A stretch of 64,000 bases of DNA. Source: Nematostella vectensis (Eukaryota; Cnidaria; Anthozoa; Actiniaria; Edwardsiidae). The notes below the pieces were generated by a model. It saw only the letters and a program-made list of their open reading frames with translations, ran no database searches and was not told the DNA's origin. The stretch lies in NCBI RefSeq assembly GCF_932526225.1, contig NC_064041.1, positions 3,670,699 to 3,734,698 on the forward strand, written 5' to 3'. A program made the translations under genes and the position numbers. Positions 21,001-30,079 of the stretch are shown here, piece by piece (within the stretch, counting starts at the first letter, position 1; every line of letters begins with the position of its first letter).

Positions 21001-24000
21001 AAGGAAGCATTTTAAAGACGACATTCAATTGCGTAGAAAACACCTAACGAAAAAGCTAGTGATGTGCAGAACTGACCAGTCCTCCTTTTTTCCCGTCTGT
21101 AGCCACTGTTTTAGTAGATACTCATAATAGCTGTCTCCTCTGGCCCCAAGGGTTATGGTAGCACCTGGGCGGAACTGTCCCGTGTTGGCATTCACAAAGA
21201 TTGGCACCAGCCCATTTTTCTTGGGAAGGCTATGGAGATGACGCATTACCTTGTCAACAGCTTGCTGCAGAGACAAAAGGAGACATGTGATTTGATTTAT
21301 GATTTATAAGGCTTCTACCACTATTTCACATATGAAATAGCGAGAGGGTTTATTGCGTCCCCAGTGGTTCTTTTACGTCCCTTCGGTTCAGGTTTAGTGT
21401 AGTACAGCTTGAAGAGACGGGACCTCCGGTTTAGTGTCCTTATCCGAGAAGACTGGAAACACGGGAGAATAACTTCAACTCACTTGTGACAAATTCGATT
21501 CAAGGCAGGAACCTGGAAAAATCCCCAGTTTGAGCCAGGATTCGAACCTGGGCCACAGCGGTGAGAGGCCGATGCGCTAACACACTAGGCCACCCGTGCT
21601 TCCACATATGCAGAGTAAGTAGTGAAGGAGATGTAAGTACAGTTAGTAGGAAAGGAGGGGACTGTAATTTATTATCTTCTTGTAATATTTAGCCAGAATA
21701 ACCCAGAGTTGTAAACAAACATCACAGAGAATCAAAACAAATTGCGATGGTTATAAATAACTCTAATATTACAGAGACACAGACAGTAAAGTAAGGAGCA
21801 CAAGTCTCCAATTTGTTTTCTAATTTTCCAGTCTACAGTAGATTGCATGTGGCAAGCACTCAACTCAGGCGTGGATCTGTCTTACCTTGTATTTGTCATT
21901 GCCGGTCACATAACTCAGATCTCTAAACTCCAGTTGGATAGTGCTCACTTCAGATACCGAGCTGTCAGGCCCCCATCTTGGAGGGTGCACTTGCCTTGTC
22001 ATCAGGTTAACATCGGAAAAGGGTATGCCTGACTGTGAGTTGAAACAAGGGAGCAGACGGTCACCCAGCTCAACCTGGAAAAAACACAAAACCAGGACTC
22101 ATGAACATCCAAAAAATACTTACAGGATAATCTTCCTGTTAAAGCATAATTAAGCAGACACTTTGATGTGGAGTGTGGTATGGAAGTGTTGCCACTTTTT
22201 TAAGCACTATACAAAGTAGAGATTTCAATTTTACTTGGTGGCAATTGCTCTTGCTCATAGGATGACAATGGTGGTGCTTAAAATGATTATCTTTACTGCT
22301 GCTGATGGTGGTTGATGATGATGAAATGATAACAATTACTGTGATAATGATAATAAATTCAATGACATGGAGATGAAAAAAGCTGGTTAATAATAATTAA
22401 ATGCTGTCTCTAATCTATTGAGATCATATATGGCAAACAACCTGATGTCACTGGCTCATTTTAGATTGCTTTGTGTGCAACAGCTTACTTATGACTTATG
22501 AATCAACAAAAGGTTGAAATAGTATGACATACGCCACGAGTTTTGAGCATTAGTCCTTCATTGGAGCAAATTCGCCTCTTTTGCTTCTGACAAAGGGCTA
22601 ATGCTGAAATTTCAGTGAAACTAGACCTTGTGTTAATTTCTCTTCCAGATTCCACCACACCTTCAAATCCCATATAGTCATACCACTTGATTGGGGTTGT
22701 TCTCCTTAAAAGCAAAAACCAAAAAGCATTGATAGTACTTACAGCCTTGTTGAGGAAGATGTCATCATTGGAGAGGTGATAGGCACTTAGAAGGCCCCCA
22801 AGGACTCGTATCGTCACCTCAAACAAGTTCACATCAACATTCTTGTCAAACGACAGAGAGTTTGCTACCCAGTCTCTTGCCTCCCTGAACTCATCTTTCA
22901 AATTCAACAGCAGCATGGTATCCAGGGAATCAATAATTGTTAAACCAATATTAAACCACTCACTAAAACTCTTAGAGATTGGCTTCAACTCATCATGGCC
23001 CCATGCAAACTGCTTGTATCCCTTCCATGCATGCCTGAACGCTTCAATCACTGCTTTCTGTCGGCTATTCACTTGATCAATGGGAAGAAGATGGACTCCA
23101 TTGATGTCAATTCCTTGTTGTTCCCCATTGTTGTCATTATCTCCATCACCAGCGGCAACATCGACTGCTTTATTATTGCCATTATTGTTAGGATTATTAG
23201 GATCTCCCTTGACTTCGCCATTGTTTTGTCCTCTGGCAATGTCTATTTCCTTGTTGTTGTCTTGACGATTCTCATGCGACTGTTGTTGTTTAAGTCTATC
23301 TTTCAGTTTTGGTGGACCTTTTTTCGGTTTGACATATTTTTTAGCTTGCTCCTCATATTCTTTCATATTCTCTCTAAACATCTCATCTCGATCTGGTTTG
23401 CGCAAGGGGATTAAATTATCATCTGAAATGTCATGTGGCTTATGATTCTTTATCTGCTCAATACTAACATCTGTCCTAGTGTCCCATAATATGAATGTGC
23501 CAATCGACATAATCAATGCAATTACAAGAATACTTTTCTGAAGTGAGGATAGACTTTTCCATCTCTGCAAAAGAAGAATGCAATGTTAGACAAACATGAA
23601 ATCACAACATAACTTACATATTATATAAAGCAGAAACAAAGCATAACTTTGTTATTGTTTCAATCCATAATTAAAGCTGTCTCCAGTTTACTTCCGGTCA
23701 ATTAAGTAACAATCTCCCCAATGATTGTTAACGGAAAAGACCCCCCTTCTAGCAGGTTCATTGAAAGTTTGTTTGAGGATGTGATTGATAATTTAGAGTG
23801 GATGGTCTGTTAAATATCTCGGATTCTAATATAGATTCTTTTGTCTTTTAACGGTTGAGGTTTCCGTCAGACCTCCGGAAGTTAACTGGTGACAATTCGG
23901 CTTTAAGACAATTAATTTAAAGAAGTTTTGATCAAGTAAAAGTTATATATGCCACTTTCGATTGAATATACCAAAAACTCTGCCAAATTTTCAGGACAGA

Positions 24001-26993
24001 CTCTGTCCTTTTGGTGTATTGTATTTTTTCTTCTGGTTCACTAACACAACAATTTGGACTTTTGTTATTTATTACTTCCGATTGAAATACCATTATATAC
24101 TAGCTTTTTTATATTATTGAAAAAGCTATCTCAAATGGCCGATGGAAATTGATGCTTTCTTGGACTTGGCATTTTGCTAGGATGACTAGATGGCTGCTGA
24201 CAGTGACCCTTTGAGGGCCTTAGATGGTCAAGGTTAGCTAGGTCATGCAGGGCTGAATTCATGCAGGAACCTGCAAAAGCAATCTTCGTCATGTTTTAAG
24301 GGTGTACTGACATTAGTGTTGCTCAGTATCGACGTTGCTATGCTGGTTGCGTTGAGTGCGCGCATATACATAACACAGAATTCGTCATTTCAAGCTTTAC
24401 TGAAGTAAAAGAGATAAAAATGTGCGTTTCAAGTTCCCAAAAATTGACTCTCATCCTTTTCAGGTGAGGATAGTTCCAATATTTTGTAAAAACGAAGGTT
24501 CAGCGAAGATTTAGTTAAGCCAACCTTTTTGAAGCCAAAGTTTTCAATTTTCACTACCTACGCGCGCTGAAAACACAGAACGCTTGCGCACGCACTGAAA
24601 ATTTTATTTCAAAGTAGCGCGCGCTGTATCAGAATTTTAAAATACTTTTTCAATTTTCATCATGACATAACGGATATCGTTCCTTTGAAGTGTAAATACC
24701 ACGAAACACTATTGGATTTTTTTTTTAAACTTCATTTCAATTTCATAATGTGAGATATCAGTGTGTCTGAGCAGGCTGAATGAGCACGTGCGGGCTTTGT
24801 TTCACTTCCGGTTCTGCGTTTTCTAAAAAAAAGCTTTTTTGTCGCCAAGTTATTTCAAAACGCAACATTCTTTCTGTAATCCTTTTTATTAAATGCTCCT
24901 TCATATAGCCAAGCGTGGATTTAGCGTTAATCTAACAGAAACCAAAATTATATCAAATAATCTGAATTTCAGGCCCTTTGAAAAATCATAAAAAACAATT
25001 ACTCGATCATTTCTAAAACGCATGCTTGGCTTAATGCACCCATCCCTCAAGATTCATAAAACGTATTCAGTATTTGTTTTCGAGCAATTTTACTTGAAAT
25101 ATTTGCTTTTATCGGTATCTATGACGTCACATTATGACGTCACGGGGTAACATCATCATAATAGTCAGCACACCTGTGGTGGTCAACTTGGCAAATATCA
25201 GACCCTAAAGTCTTTCTAAAAGGCTTTTTATGCTTTATTCAATTTTCCTTAGCAACAGATGTCAGTGCACCCTTAAAGCCGCATTGTCACCAGTTTACTT
25301 CCGGTCGATTACGTAACAATCACCGATGATTTTTAACGGAAAACGCGAAAAATATTTCAAAATATTGAAAGAAGTGTGTCTATTGGGAGTCTCTTTGAGG
25401 ACGTGATTGATAATTTAGAGCAGATGGCCGGTAAAATATATTGGATTCTAATAAGATTCTTTTGTCTTTAATGGTTGAGGTTTCCGTAGGACCTCCCGAA
25501 GTTACACCTATCTGGTGACAATGCGGCTTTAAACAGTACTGGTTGGCCTTTGTTGTTCCTATTGCAGGGGCAAAGCCAGGGAGGTGGCCCAGGGGGCCCG
25601 GGCCTCCCCTTCTAGCAGCCAAAAATACAGTAAATGTGTGAGTTATTATCTAAAATACAGGAGAAAATGCCTTGAAAGGGCCTTTTGGGCCCACTCCTGT
25701 TAAAAATCCTGGCTACGCCGCTATATCATACTTGCATTAGCCTGTGTAGCAAGTGCAAAGGGCCGGGGAAGATGAGGGATAAGCCCTGCGTGCCTGGAGA
25801 GATGGATGGAGCAAATGTAGGGAAAGGGGGGCGCTTGCAGCCGACCCTGACTTTTTTACTGTACGCCTCTTACAGTAGCTCACACAAGATTGCTGTGCAT
25901 GCCCTGTTTGTTTTACCCTCTAGTATTTCAAATAAAAGCCTGCATTAGATTATGTTTCATAAAGGTTCATTCATGCCCCTGCTGTTGGCAATAAACTTGC
26001 AACTATAAACAACTGTTTATGACATAATTGCTAAATCCAATGTATAACATATACACTATATACCAAGGTAGAGTTTTGCGATTATGTTTTTGACATAACT
26101 GCGCAATGGAAGGTTTACCCTTATGCCGAGGTTGGGTTTTGCAATTATGTTTTTGACATAACTGCAAAATGGAAGGTTTTCTACCTATATACCGAGGTTG
26201 GTTTTTGCAATTATGTTTTTGACATAACTGCAAAATATAGAACTTACCTTTATGCCGAGGTTGGGTTTTGCATTTATGTTTTTGACATAACTGCGAAATA
26301 GAAGGTTTACCTATATACCGAGGGAGGTTTTCTTTCTAGAAAGCGGGGTCGGCTGCAAGCCCTCCCTCATCCTTCCCTTCCCTAGCGTGCACACCTCCTC
26401 TTTGTCTCTCTTCTTTCCCAAACCTATAGGCTTGATACACAGGCTATACTTGCATGCGATCGCCACCTGTTTTCTCCACTTAAAAATAGATACTTCTGTC
26501 GTAAATAGTAGTACAACCAGCATAATTTTACATTTTTGTAAAATATCATTAATAAATAGAATTAGCTTTTCCTCAAACTTATAAAAAAAACACGCTTAAC
26601 CCCACTTTTAATAACTGCTCAGCTTGTATCCAAACTTATTTATTTAAAAATGCTTTGTTTCCGAAAAATAAAAATTCTTTATGAAAACTATACCACCGCA
26701 AACAAAAAGCCGCTCCATTAGTTGTTTTCAAAACATGCCGGTATATAAAATATATGAGGCTATCAATTCAAAATAACAGGCTTCTGCATTCATTCACATT
26801 TCTATCGATGCTATAAATCGTCCAGTATTCGTCCTTGTAACATAAGATAACGAGATAGTGTGTCCGTAATTCTTACTCGATAGATGGATGTTTTCCGCCG
26901 GCCCTTGCTGTTGTCGTAATTATAACTGACTCCAGAAGGCACATTGACCGCTGTAAAGTCTGATGAGCCTTGCCAAGATGATTGCTGGACCAT
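14733..26993 (-). CDS. MAN1B1: ER mannosyl-oligosaccharide 1,2-alpha-mannosidase (GH47), 7 exons, 652 aa
   Basis: Trims terminal alpha-1,2-mannose from Man9GlcNAc2 N-glycans in the early secretory pathway and marks misfolded glycoproteins for ER-associated degradation (family knowledge). Exons on the minus strand: 26877-26993, 22743-23564, 21886-22074, 21077-21264, 20478-20601, 19550-19744, 14733-15056. All junctions are GT-AG and phases agree. The protein is type II membrane: 49-residue cytosolic tail, TM at ~50-66, a Q/N-rich luminal stem (~67-205), then the (alpha/alpha)7 domain. HDELKP (E231), the SPEIAYFN glutamate (E528), the cysteine pair C485/C514 and the terminal NTEAHP calcium threonine (T643) are all present. 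Length is close to the vertebrate protein (~700). The tail sequence around [13 protein letters not shown] matches the vertebrate MAN1B1 N-terminus rather than Golgi MAN1A. Exon 6 is flanked by splice-site-derived minisatellites. Confidence 0.93.
15246..18178. repeat. 23-bp satellite (TATATCATCATCACC...) in MAN1B1 intron 6
   Basis: About 2.9 kb of a 20-26 bp unit, consensus 23 bp, made of ATC and ACC triplets with a TATAT step. Variants with CCATCACTAC and TATAACATCAC are interspersed in higher-order patterns. Triplet purity creates long meaningless ORFs. Confidence 0.95.
18179..19550 (-). repeat. 56-bp minisatellite made of copies of the MAN1B1 exon 6 donor
   Basis: About two dozen units lie directly downstream of exon 6. 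On the minus strand each unit repeats the last ~45 exon bases (coding [13 protein letters not shown]) plus AAG|GTAAGA or AAG|GTAGGA. A diverged variant (CATACGATATCATACTTAAG) predominates, and exon-like versions (TCCTCTG) are interspersed. Confidence 0.95.
19550..19744 (-). CDS. MAN1B1: MAN1B1 exon 6 (residues 481-545)
   Basis: Acceptor CATTTCTAG|GACC, donor AAG|GTAAGA, 65 codons. It carries both disulphide cysteines ([16 protein letters not shown]) and the catalytic SPEIAYFN. Both splice sites are the first unit of a tandem array. Confidence 0.93.
19741..20015 (-). repeat. Minisatellite made of copies of the MAN1B1 exon 6 acceptor
   Basis: Five extra units of 45-55 bp sit upstream of the real acceptor, at about 19795, 19846, 19891, 19940 and 19988. 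Each repeats CTCTTTCCATTTCTAG|GACC or a close variant. One unit has TACGACC and one TAGAACC; the others keep TAG|GACC. Confidence 0.9.
20478..20601 (-). CDS. MAN1B1: MAN1B1 exon 5 (residues 439-480)
   Basis: Acceptor GTCCAG|GCTT, donor ATG|GTAAAT. It encodes [20 protein letters not shown] and [10 protein letters not shown] ending at SPKM. It was missed by simple ORF length criteria and is placed by phase and homology. Confidence 0.88.
20767..20909. mobile_element. Small foldback element in MAN1B1 intron 4
   Basis: Inverted ends CAGGGCCGTAGCAGG / CCTGCTACAGCTCTG with internal G- and C-runs. CAGGG-type ends recall hAT MITEs, but no clean 8-bp duplication is visible. Confidence 0.5.
21077..21264 (-). 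CDS. MAN1B1: MAN1B1 exon 4 (residues 377-439)
   Basis: Acceptor CTCTGCAG|CAAGCT, donor ACTG|GTCAGT leaving a split TGG codon. It encodes [15 protein letters not shown] and the GH47 signature [16 protein letters not shown]. Confidence 0.9.
21330..21604 (-). mobile_element. tRNA-derived SINE in MAN1B1 intron 3
   Basis: The minus strand starts with a tRNA-Glu-like head: A box TGGCCTAGTGTGTTAGCGC, anticodon loop CTCTCAC and B box GGTTCGAATCC. A ~200-bp non-tRNA body follows. The acceptor stem does not pair, so it is not a functional tRNA gene. The left boundary is uncertain. Confidence 0.65.
21886..22074 (-). CDS. MAN1B1: MAN1B1 exon 3 (residues 314-376)
   Basis: Acceptor TTTTTTCCAG|GTT, donor AAG|GTAAGA. 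It encodes [19 protein letters not shown] and [16 protein letters not shown], conserved GH47 substrate-cleft segments. Confidence 0.92.
22075..22742. other. MAN1B1 intron 2
   Basis: Non-coding; a CA/TG-rich GATGATGG stretch near 22300-22380 is the only low-complexity feature. Confidence 0.6.
22743..23564 (-). CDS. MAN1B1: MAN1B1 exon 2 (residues 40-313)
   Basis: Acceptor TTTTGCAG|AGATGG, donor GGCT|GTAAGT, 274 whole codons. It encodes the transmembrane anchor ([17 protein letters not shown]), the acidic/asparagine-rich stem and the start of the catalytic domain with [18 protein letters not shown] and [18 protein letters not shown]. Confidence 0.93.
23681..23906. mobile_element. TTAA-flanked MITE, copy 1 (226 bp)
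   Basis: Same family as 25273-25532: ends AGCTGTCTCCAGTTTACTTC and CTGGTGACAATTCGGCT between TTAA sites, in MAN1B1 intron 1. It is more diverged than the second copy. Confidence 0.75.
24296..25276. mobile_element. TTAA-flanked ~980-bp non-autonomous transposon
   Basis: Inverted termini GGGTGTACTGACAT / ATGTCAGTGCACCC between TTAA sites. It shares its right TTAA with the neighbouring MITE at 25273-25532, so one inserted at the edge of the other. No ORF of note. Confidence 0.7.
25273..25532. mobile_element. TTAA-flanked MITE, copy 2 (260 bp)
   Basis: Perfect inverted ends AGCCGCATTGTCACCAG / CTGGTGACAATGCGGCT between TTAA sites. The interior is shared with 23681-23906. Confidence 0.82.
25566..25724. 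mobile_element. Foldback MITE with CCAGG ends
   Basis: GCAGGGGCAAAGCCAGG on the left is the imperfect inverse of CCTGGCTACGCCGCT on the right. It is GC-rich with paired G/C runs. Confidence 0.5.
25738..26460. mobile_element. Inverted pair enclosing a 62-bp minisatellite
   Basis: 25738-25860 and the reverse complement of 26330-26460 share GCCTGTGTA, an AGGGATGAGGG-type purine stretch and CTTGCAGCCGACCC. This suggests a foldback transposon with repeats in its centre. Confidence 0.45.
26057..26322. repeat. ~62-bp minisatellite (4-5 units)
   Basis: Repeats of a unit containing TTTTGCAATTATGTTTTTGA and CATAACTGCAAAATGGAAGG in MAN1B1 intron 1. Confidence 0.9.
26877..26993 (-). CDS. MAN1B1: MAN1B1 exon 1 (residues 1-39)
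   Basis: Starts at ATG ([11 protein letters not shown]), contains the conserved SYNYDNSK stretch of the cytosolic tail, and ends CGA|GTAAGA in phase 0. Confidence 0.85.
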
Positions 26994-27129
26994 TATGTGC
27001 TCGAGTTCCTTCGGTTATCACCGAGATAGGGCGATTTAGGGCATTAAGATGGGAAAATCTTACCACCAACAACCTACACGTCGGCGGCCATTTTCATACA
27101 ACAAATACGGACTGGATACCAGGCCCCTC

Positions 27130-27160
27130 GAGAACCGGAAGTGAAAGGAACGGAAGTTAG
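27130..27160 (+). promoter_or_regulatory. ETS-type sites upstream of MAN1B1
   Basis: ACCGGAAGTG (27134-27143) and ACGGAAGTT (27150-27158) lie 140-165 bp upstream of the MAN1B1 start codon, near GGCGGCCATTTT. Such GGAA sites are common at housekeeping TATA-less promoters; assignment is by position only. Confidence 0.4.
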
Positions 27161-27516
27161 TAAGACATTCCAGCACTTTAGCAAGGGCGGAAGGTGCAGA
27201 GTTTTTAAGGCTAAATTCTGATAATAAACCACGAATTTCCCTCTAATTTGGCTATAATGTGCCTTGTTTGCAACATGCTCTCCGTGTTTGTTTAGCAAAA
27301 CCAGTCAAGTTACATTGCATAAACTGAGTTACTACCCTGTTGAGCGCTAACTGTCCTCCCACGTGCTAGTAATAACCTCCCCAATTAAGAAAAATATTAA
27401 AAAAATCAAGTAAGCCATGAATCACTAAATATCATGAACAATCTAACTTGATATTCTAGAATTTCAAAGTTAAAGAAGAAAATAATATAGCATTCAAAAA
27501 TGGTAAACATGGGTTA

Positions 27517-27748
27517 AAATGCTTTATAGTCTACTTGTAGGATTTGATAGTTTTCCGACACGAAACCCCGAAGTTTGCATACCATGGACGCCATCTTGGA
27601 TAATCTCAATAGTTTTTTCCGGCACAAAACCCCCAAAACACAAAGTTCGCATACCATGGCCGCCATCTTGGATGTCCAAGATGGTAGCCGTGGGGTTTTC
27701 CCGTGCCAGAAAAACTATCAAAGCCTACAAGTAGGCTAAATGCTTTAT
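27517..27748. mobile_element. MULE-like MITE with 11-bp target duplication
   Basis: AAATGCTTTAT at 27517-27527 and 27738-27748 flanks a 210-bp element with inverted ends AGTCTACTTGTAGG / CCTACAAGTAGGCT. The inside has a second hairpin around CCATCTTGGAT. Confidence 0.75.
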
Positions 27749-28368
27749 TGAAAATCAAACATCAATATTACTTATATTAAGTTAATAAACTTATTTATAC
27801 ACTATAAACTTAAAAAAAAATAGATGGCACATATCCATAGACCTACTCTAAAAAAATTGATACGACTTATATTCCTTGAAATGAAAAATAAATAAAATCA
27901 GAAAGGTGAAAAATTGCTAGAAGCCACAATTTTATATCTAATATCTTTAAAAAGACCTTTAAAAAACAACAACAGAAATCTGCATCACCTTGCAGTTCAT
28001 AAGAATTTAGAGCCTGACTAGCAAAACCATGAACACCCGAAAGTATGTGTGAAATGTTTATAGTCATCGTGTAGAGAATTAAGACTCAAATTTCTTGAAC
28101 ATTTAGCAGGTTAGAGCAAACATTCCATACACATTTCTACTGCTCATGGTTATACCCGTTGTGCTGTAAGAGATAATCATAAAAAAAATATAGCTATGAT
28201 AGATCTTATGGAGAAAGAATATAAAGCATAAAAAAGTGGCATCTAAGCCTGGATTTTTCCTACATCTTTGATTCGTATTGAAGAACGTGCATTCCTTTAT
28301 ACAAATTCCCTAATTCCTGACCAATAGTCCTAGTTGCCTGATTGCAATTGGAGTAGAACATTAGGGAA
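27749..28368. other. RCHY1 3' flank
   Basis: AT-rich DNA downstream of the RCHY1 stop; likely 3' UTR and flank, with TTTATT (minus-strand AATAAA) at 27743-27748 and further copies. No gene seen. Confidence 0.5.
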
Positions 28369-29310
28369 TCAGTCCAGGGGTAGATCATTAGGGGGAATTC
28401 CCTCGTCCACCTCAAGCCTGATGTCTGCAACAGATGCCGACACATCCTCCACCGCTCGCTGCACTAGCCTCACTTGATGCTCAATTGAACCACCATCAGG
28501 ATCACCTTCGTCCATAGCGGCATCCTCTATTTCAGTCTCCCCTCCCCCAGTAGCCCCACCAGCCAAGTCTTCAGGGAGCCCCTCTATCCCCTCCCTGCTG
28601 GTATTATAAGACCCACAGTGAGAGCACTTTGCACCAAGTACATGGAACTTGACTTTACTCTTCTTGTGACAGTCACAGCATAAAACTGTGACTTTCACAT
28701 TGTGGTACTCTTCTGGCATGGGCGTCCGTCCAATCTCACGATCCATTTGCTTCCACATGCTACTCATGTTCACCATGGAGCCTTTACATAGAGGGCACAT
28801 ATACAGACCTGAAGCCAGCAACTTGGACATACACGTGCTGTGAATCATGTGGCCGCAAGGGGACATGTTGGCTGATATGCGCGACGTGTGGATATCCTCT
28901 AAGCAAACAGGGCAGTCATTACGTGCCGATTTATCAACACATTTATGTGAGTCTTTCAGACCGACGCCCAGGCAAATATCACAGCGGGGACAGTGGTAGA
29001 AGTTCTTCCGACCGCCAATTCGACATATTCCACAAGCATCGCAGTGGAACTGCCCCTTTTCTTGATCGTCAAACAAACGACATATCTCGCAAAAGTATCG
29101 CCCGAACTTGGTCTCGCATTCTTCGCAGCTAGAGGCTACATCTTGGATGTTATTACACTGTAAACATTTCACACTTTGCACCGACTTGCGATCCAACTGA
29201 TGGTTCTCTTTCTCGTCATGGCAAATGCGACAGGCGTAGATATTATTGCAACACGGGGTCACAAATGCGCATCGCCTTTTATAATGCTCACATCCCGACG
29301 CAGAAGCCAT
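28369..29310 (-). CDS. RCHY1: RING and CHY zinc-finger E3 ubiquitin ligase (Pirh2), intronless
   Basis: Ubiquitin ligase of the Pirh2 family, which in vertebrates targets p53 and other regulators (family knowledge). The 313-aa protein shows, in order: CHY zinc finger (CEHYKRRC at 7-14 through CCNNIYACRICHD), a CTCHY finger (~72-124, FCEICRLFDD, FHCDACGICRIGG, DSHKC), a C3H2C3-type RING (CPVC 133-136, CGHMIHSTC 152-160, CPLC 172-175) and a C-terminal zinc ribbon (CCDC 211-214, CSHC 229-232). All metal ligands are present. About 70 extra acidic residues (240-313), ending in a possible helix, extend beyond the ~260-aa vertebrate protein. No intron is needed, so it may be an old retrocopy or an intronless ancestral gene. 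It is divergently paired with the tektin-like gene. Confidence 0.96.
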   Translation of the reverse strand: MASASGCEHYKRRCAFVTPCCNNIYACRICHDEKENHQLDRKSVQSVKCLQCNNIQDVASSCEECETKFGRYFCEICRLFDDQEKGQFHCDACGICRIGGRKNFYHCPRCDICLGVGLKDSHKCVDKSARNDCPVCLEDIHTSRISANMSPCGHMIHSTCMSKLLASGLYMCPLCKGSMVNMSSMWKQMDREIGRTPMPEEYHNVKVTVLCCDCHKKSKVKFHVLGAKCSHCGSYNTSREGIEGLPEDLAGGATGGGETEIEDAAMDEGDPDGGSIEHQVRLVQRAVEDVSASVADIRLEVDEGIPPNDLPLD

Positions 29311-29516
29311 TGTACTATTCTTATGTTATCTGCTTCGAAGAGTCATCTGAAAATCCGAAAAAAAAATCAGTTTTCCACTCAGATTTTGAGTTCGGTCGCC
29401 ATTTTTTTATGAGTTTTTCGAAGACCCGGATGAGAAGTCAGCGGTTATATTGGTCAGCGGCGTATGAAATGCAAATGTTTCCTTGACACCGTCTACAGCC
29501 GTCACTAAAAATTAAG

Positions 29517-29530
29517 ATCACCATAGCAAC
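29517..29530 (+). promoter_or_regulatory. RFX X-box 1
   Basis: ATCACCATAGCAAC fits RYYNYY-N2-RRNRAC, the RFX site found upstream of ciliary genes. It is 184 bp before the tektin-like ATG. Confidence 0.65.
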
Positions 29531-29614
29531 TAATAGCGTTCCATCAAAGATTTGTACAGCGGTCTGCTTTAATTGGAGTTTATGCTAATTAGACCAATAA
29601 ACCCTTTACCCCGG

Positions 29615-29628
29615 GTTTCTATAGCAAC
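29615..29628 (+). promoter_or_regulatory. RFX X-box 2
   Basis: GTTTCTATAGCAAC fits the same consensus with the same AGCAAC half-site, 86 bp before the ATG, within the usual distance for X-boxes. Confidence 0.65.
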
Positions 29629-29713
29629 TGGTCAAGGCTTCTTCCGAAGAGCCGACAACAAACCAACATTCCCTCACTCGCGCTCCGGGTTCTAATCAGA
29701 AATCGAACGCAAA

Positions 29714-30079
29714 ATGGAAAAGACTGCTACTATAGGCTGTGACACATGGAAGAATGCGAGTGTAAGGAACATTCGTCTGGGGCAGACGGTTGTGAATCGG
29801 TCGGATAAAGCTTGTGATATGGGACAACAGCTAGATCCTTTGCCTTCTTTGCGAGACACGAGTATCCAACAAAGCAATGCACGGATTCACGCTTATGTGA
29901 GGGCTACCAGAGCAGTCCTTGTAAAGCTACAGGAAAATCTATTAGACACGAATGAAGAAATCAAGTCCTTGATAAAGGGGAAAGAGACTTTGGAGAAAAC
30001 TTTAGAACACATCCGCAAAGATATTGTCCTAAACAATAAGTCGACCTCTATAAGAAAGACTCGCCCCCCTCGTGAAAAG
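29714..30079 (+). CDS. Tektin-like exon 1 (residues 1-122)
   Basis: Starts at ATG (MEKTATIGCDTW) in an AAAATGG context and ends GAAAAG|GTATAG. Confidence 0.75.

Larger units (their letters stand above)
29311..29713. promoter_or_regulatory. 403-bp bidirectional promoter region (RCHY1 / tektin-like)
   Basis: The two start codons are head to head. The interval holds two RFX X-box matches, an octamer ATGCAAAT (29469-29476) and a CCAAT box (GACCAATAAACC). It probably drives both genes. Confidence 0.7.

Noticed and set aside
21525-21604. A tRNA-Glu gene
   Set aside because: A and B boxes are present but the acceptor stem does not pair and the sequence continues into a SINE body.
27519-27734. ORFs on both strands
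   Set aside because: They read through the MULE-like MITE with inverted arms.
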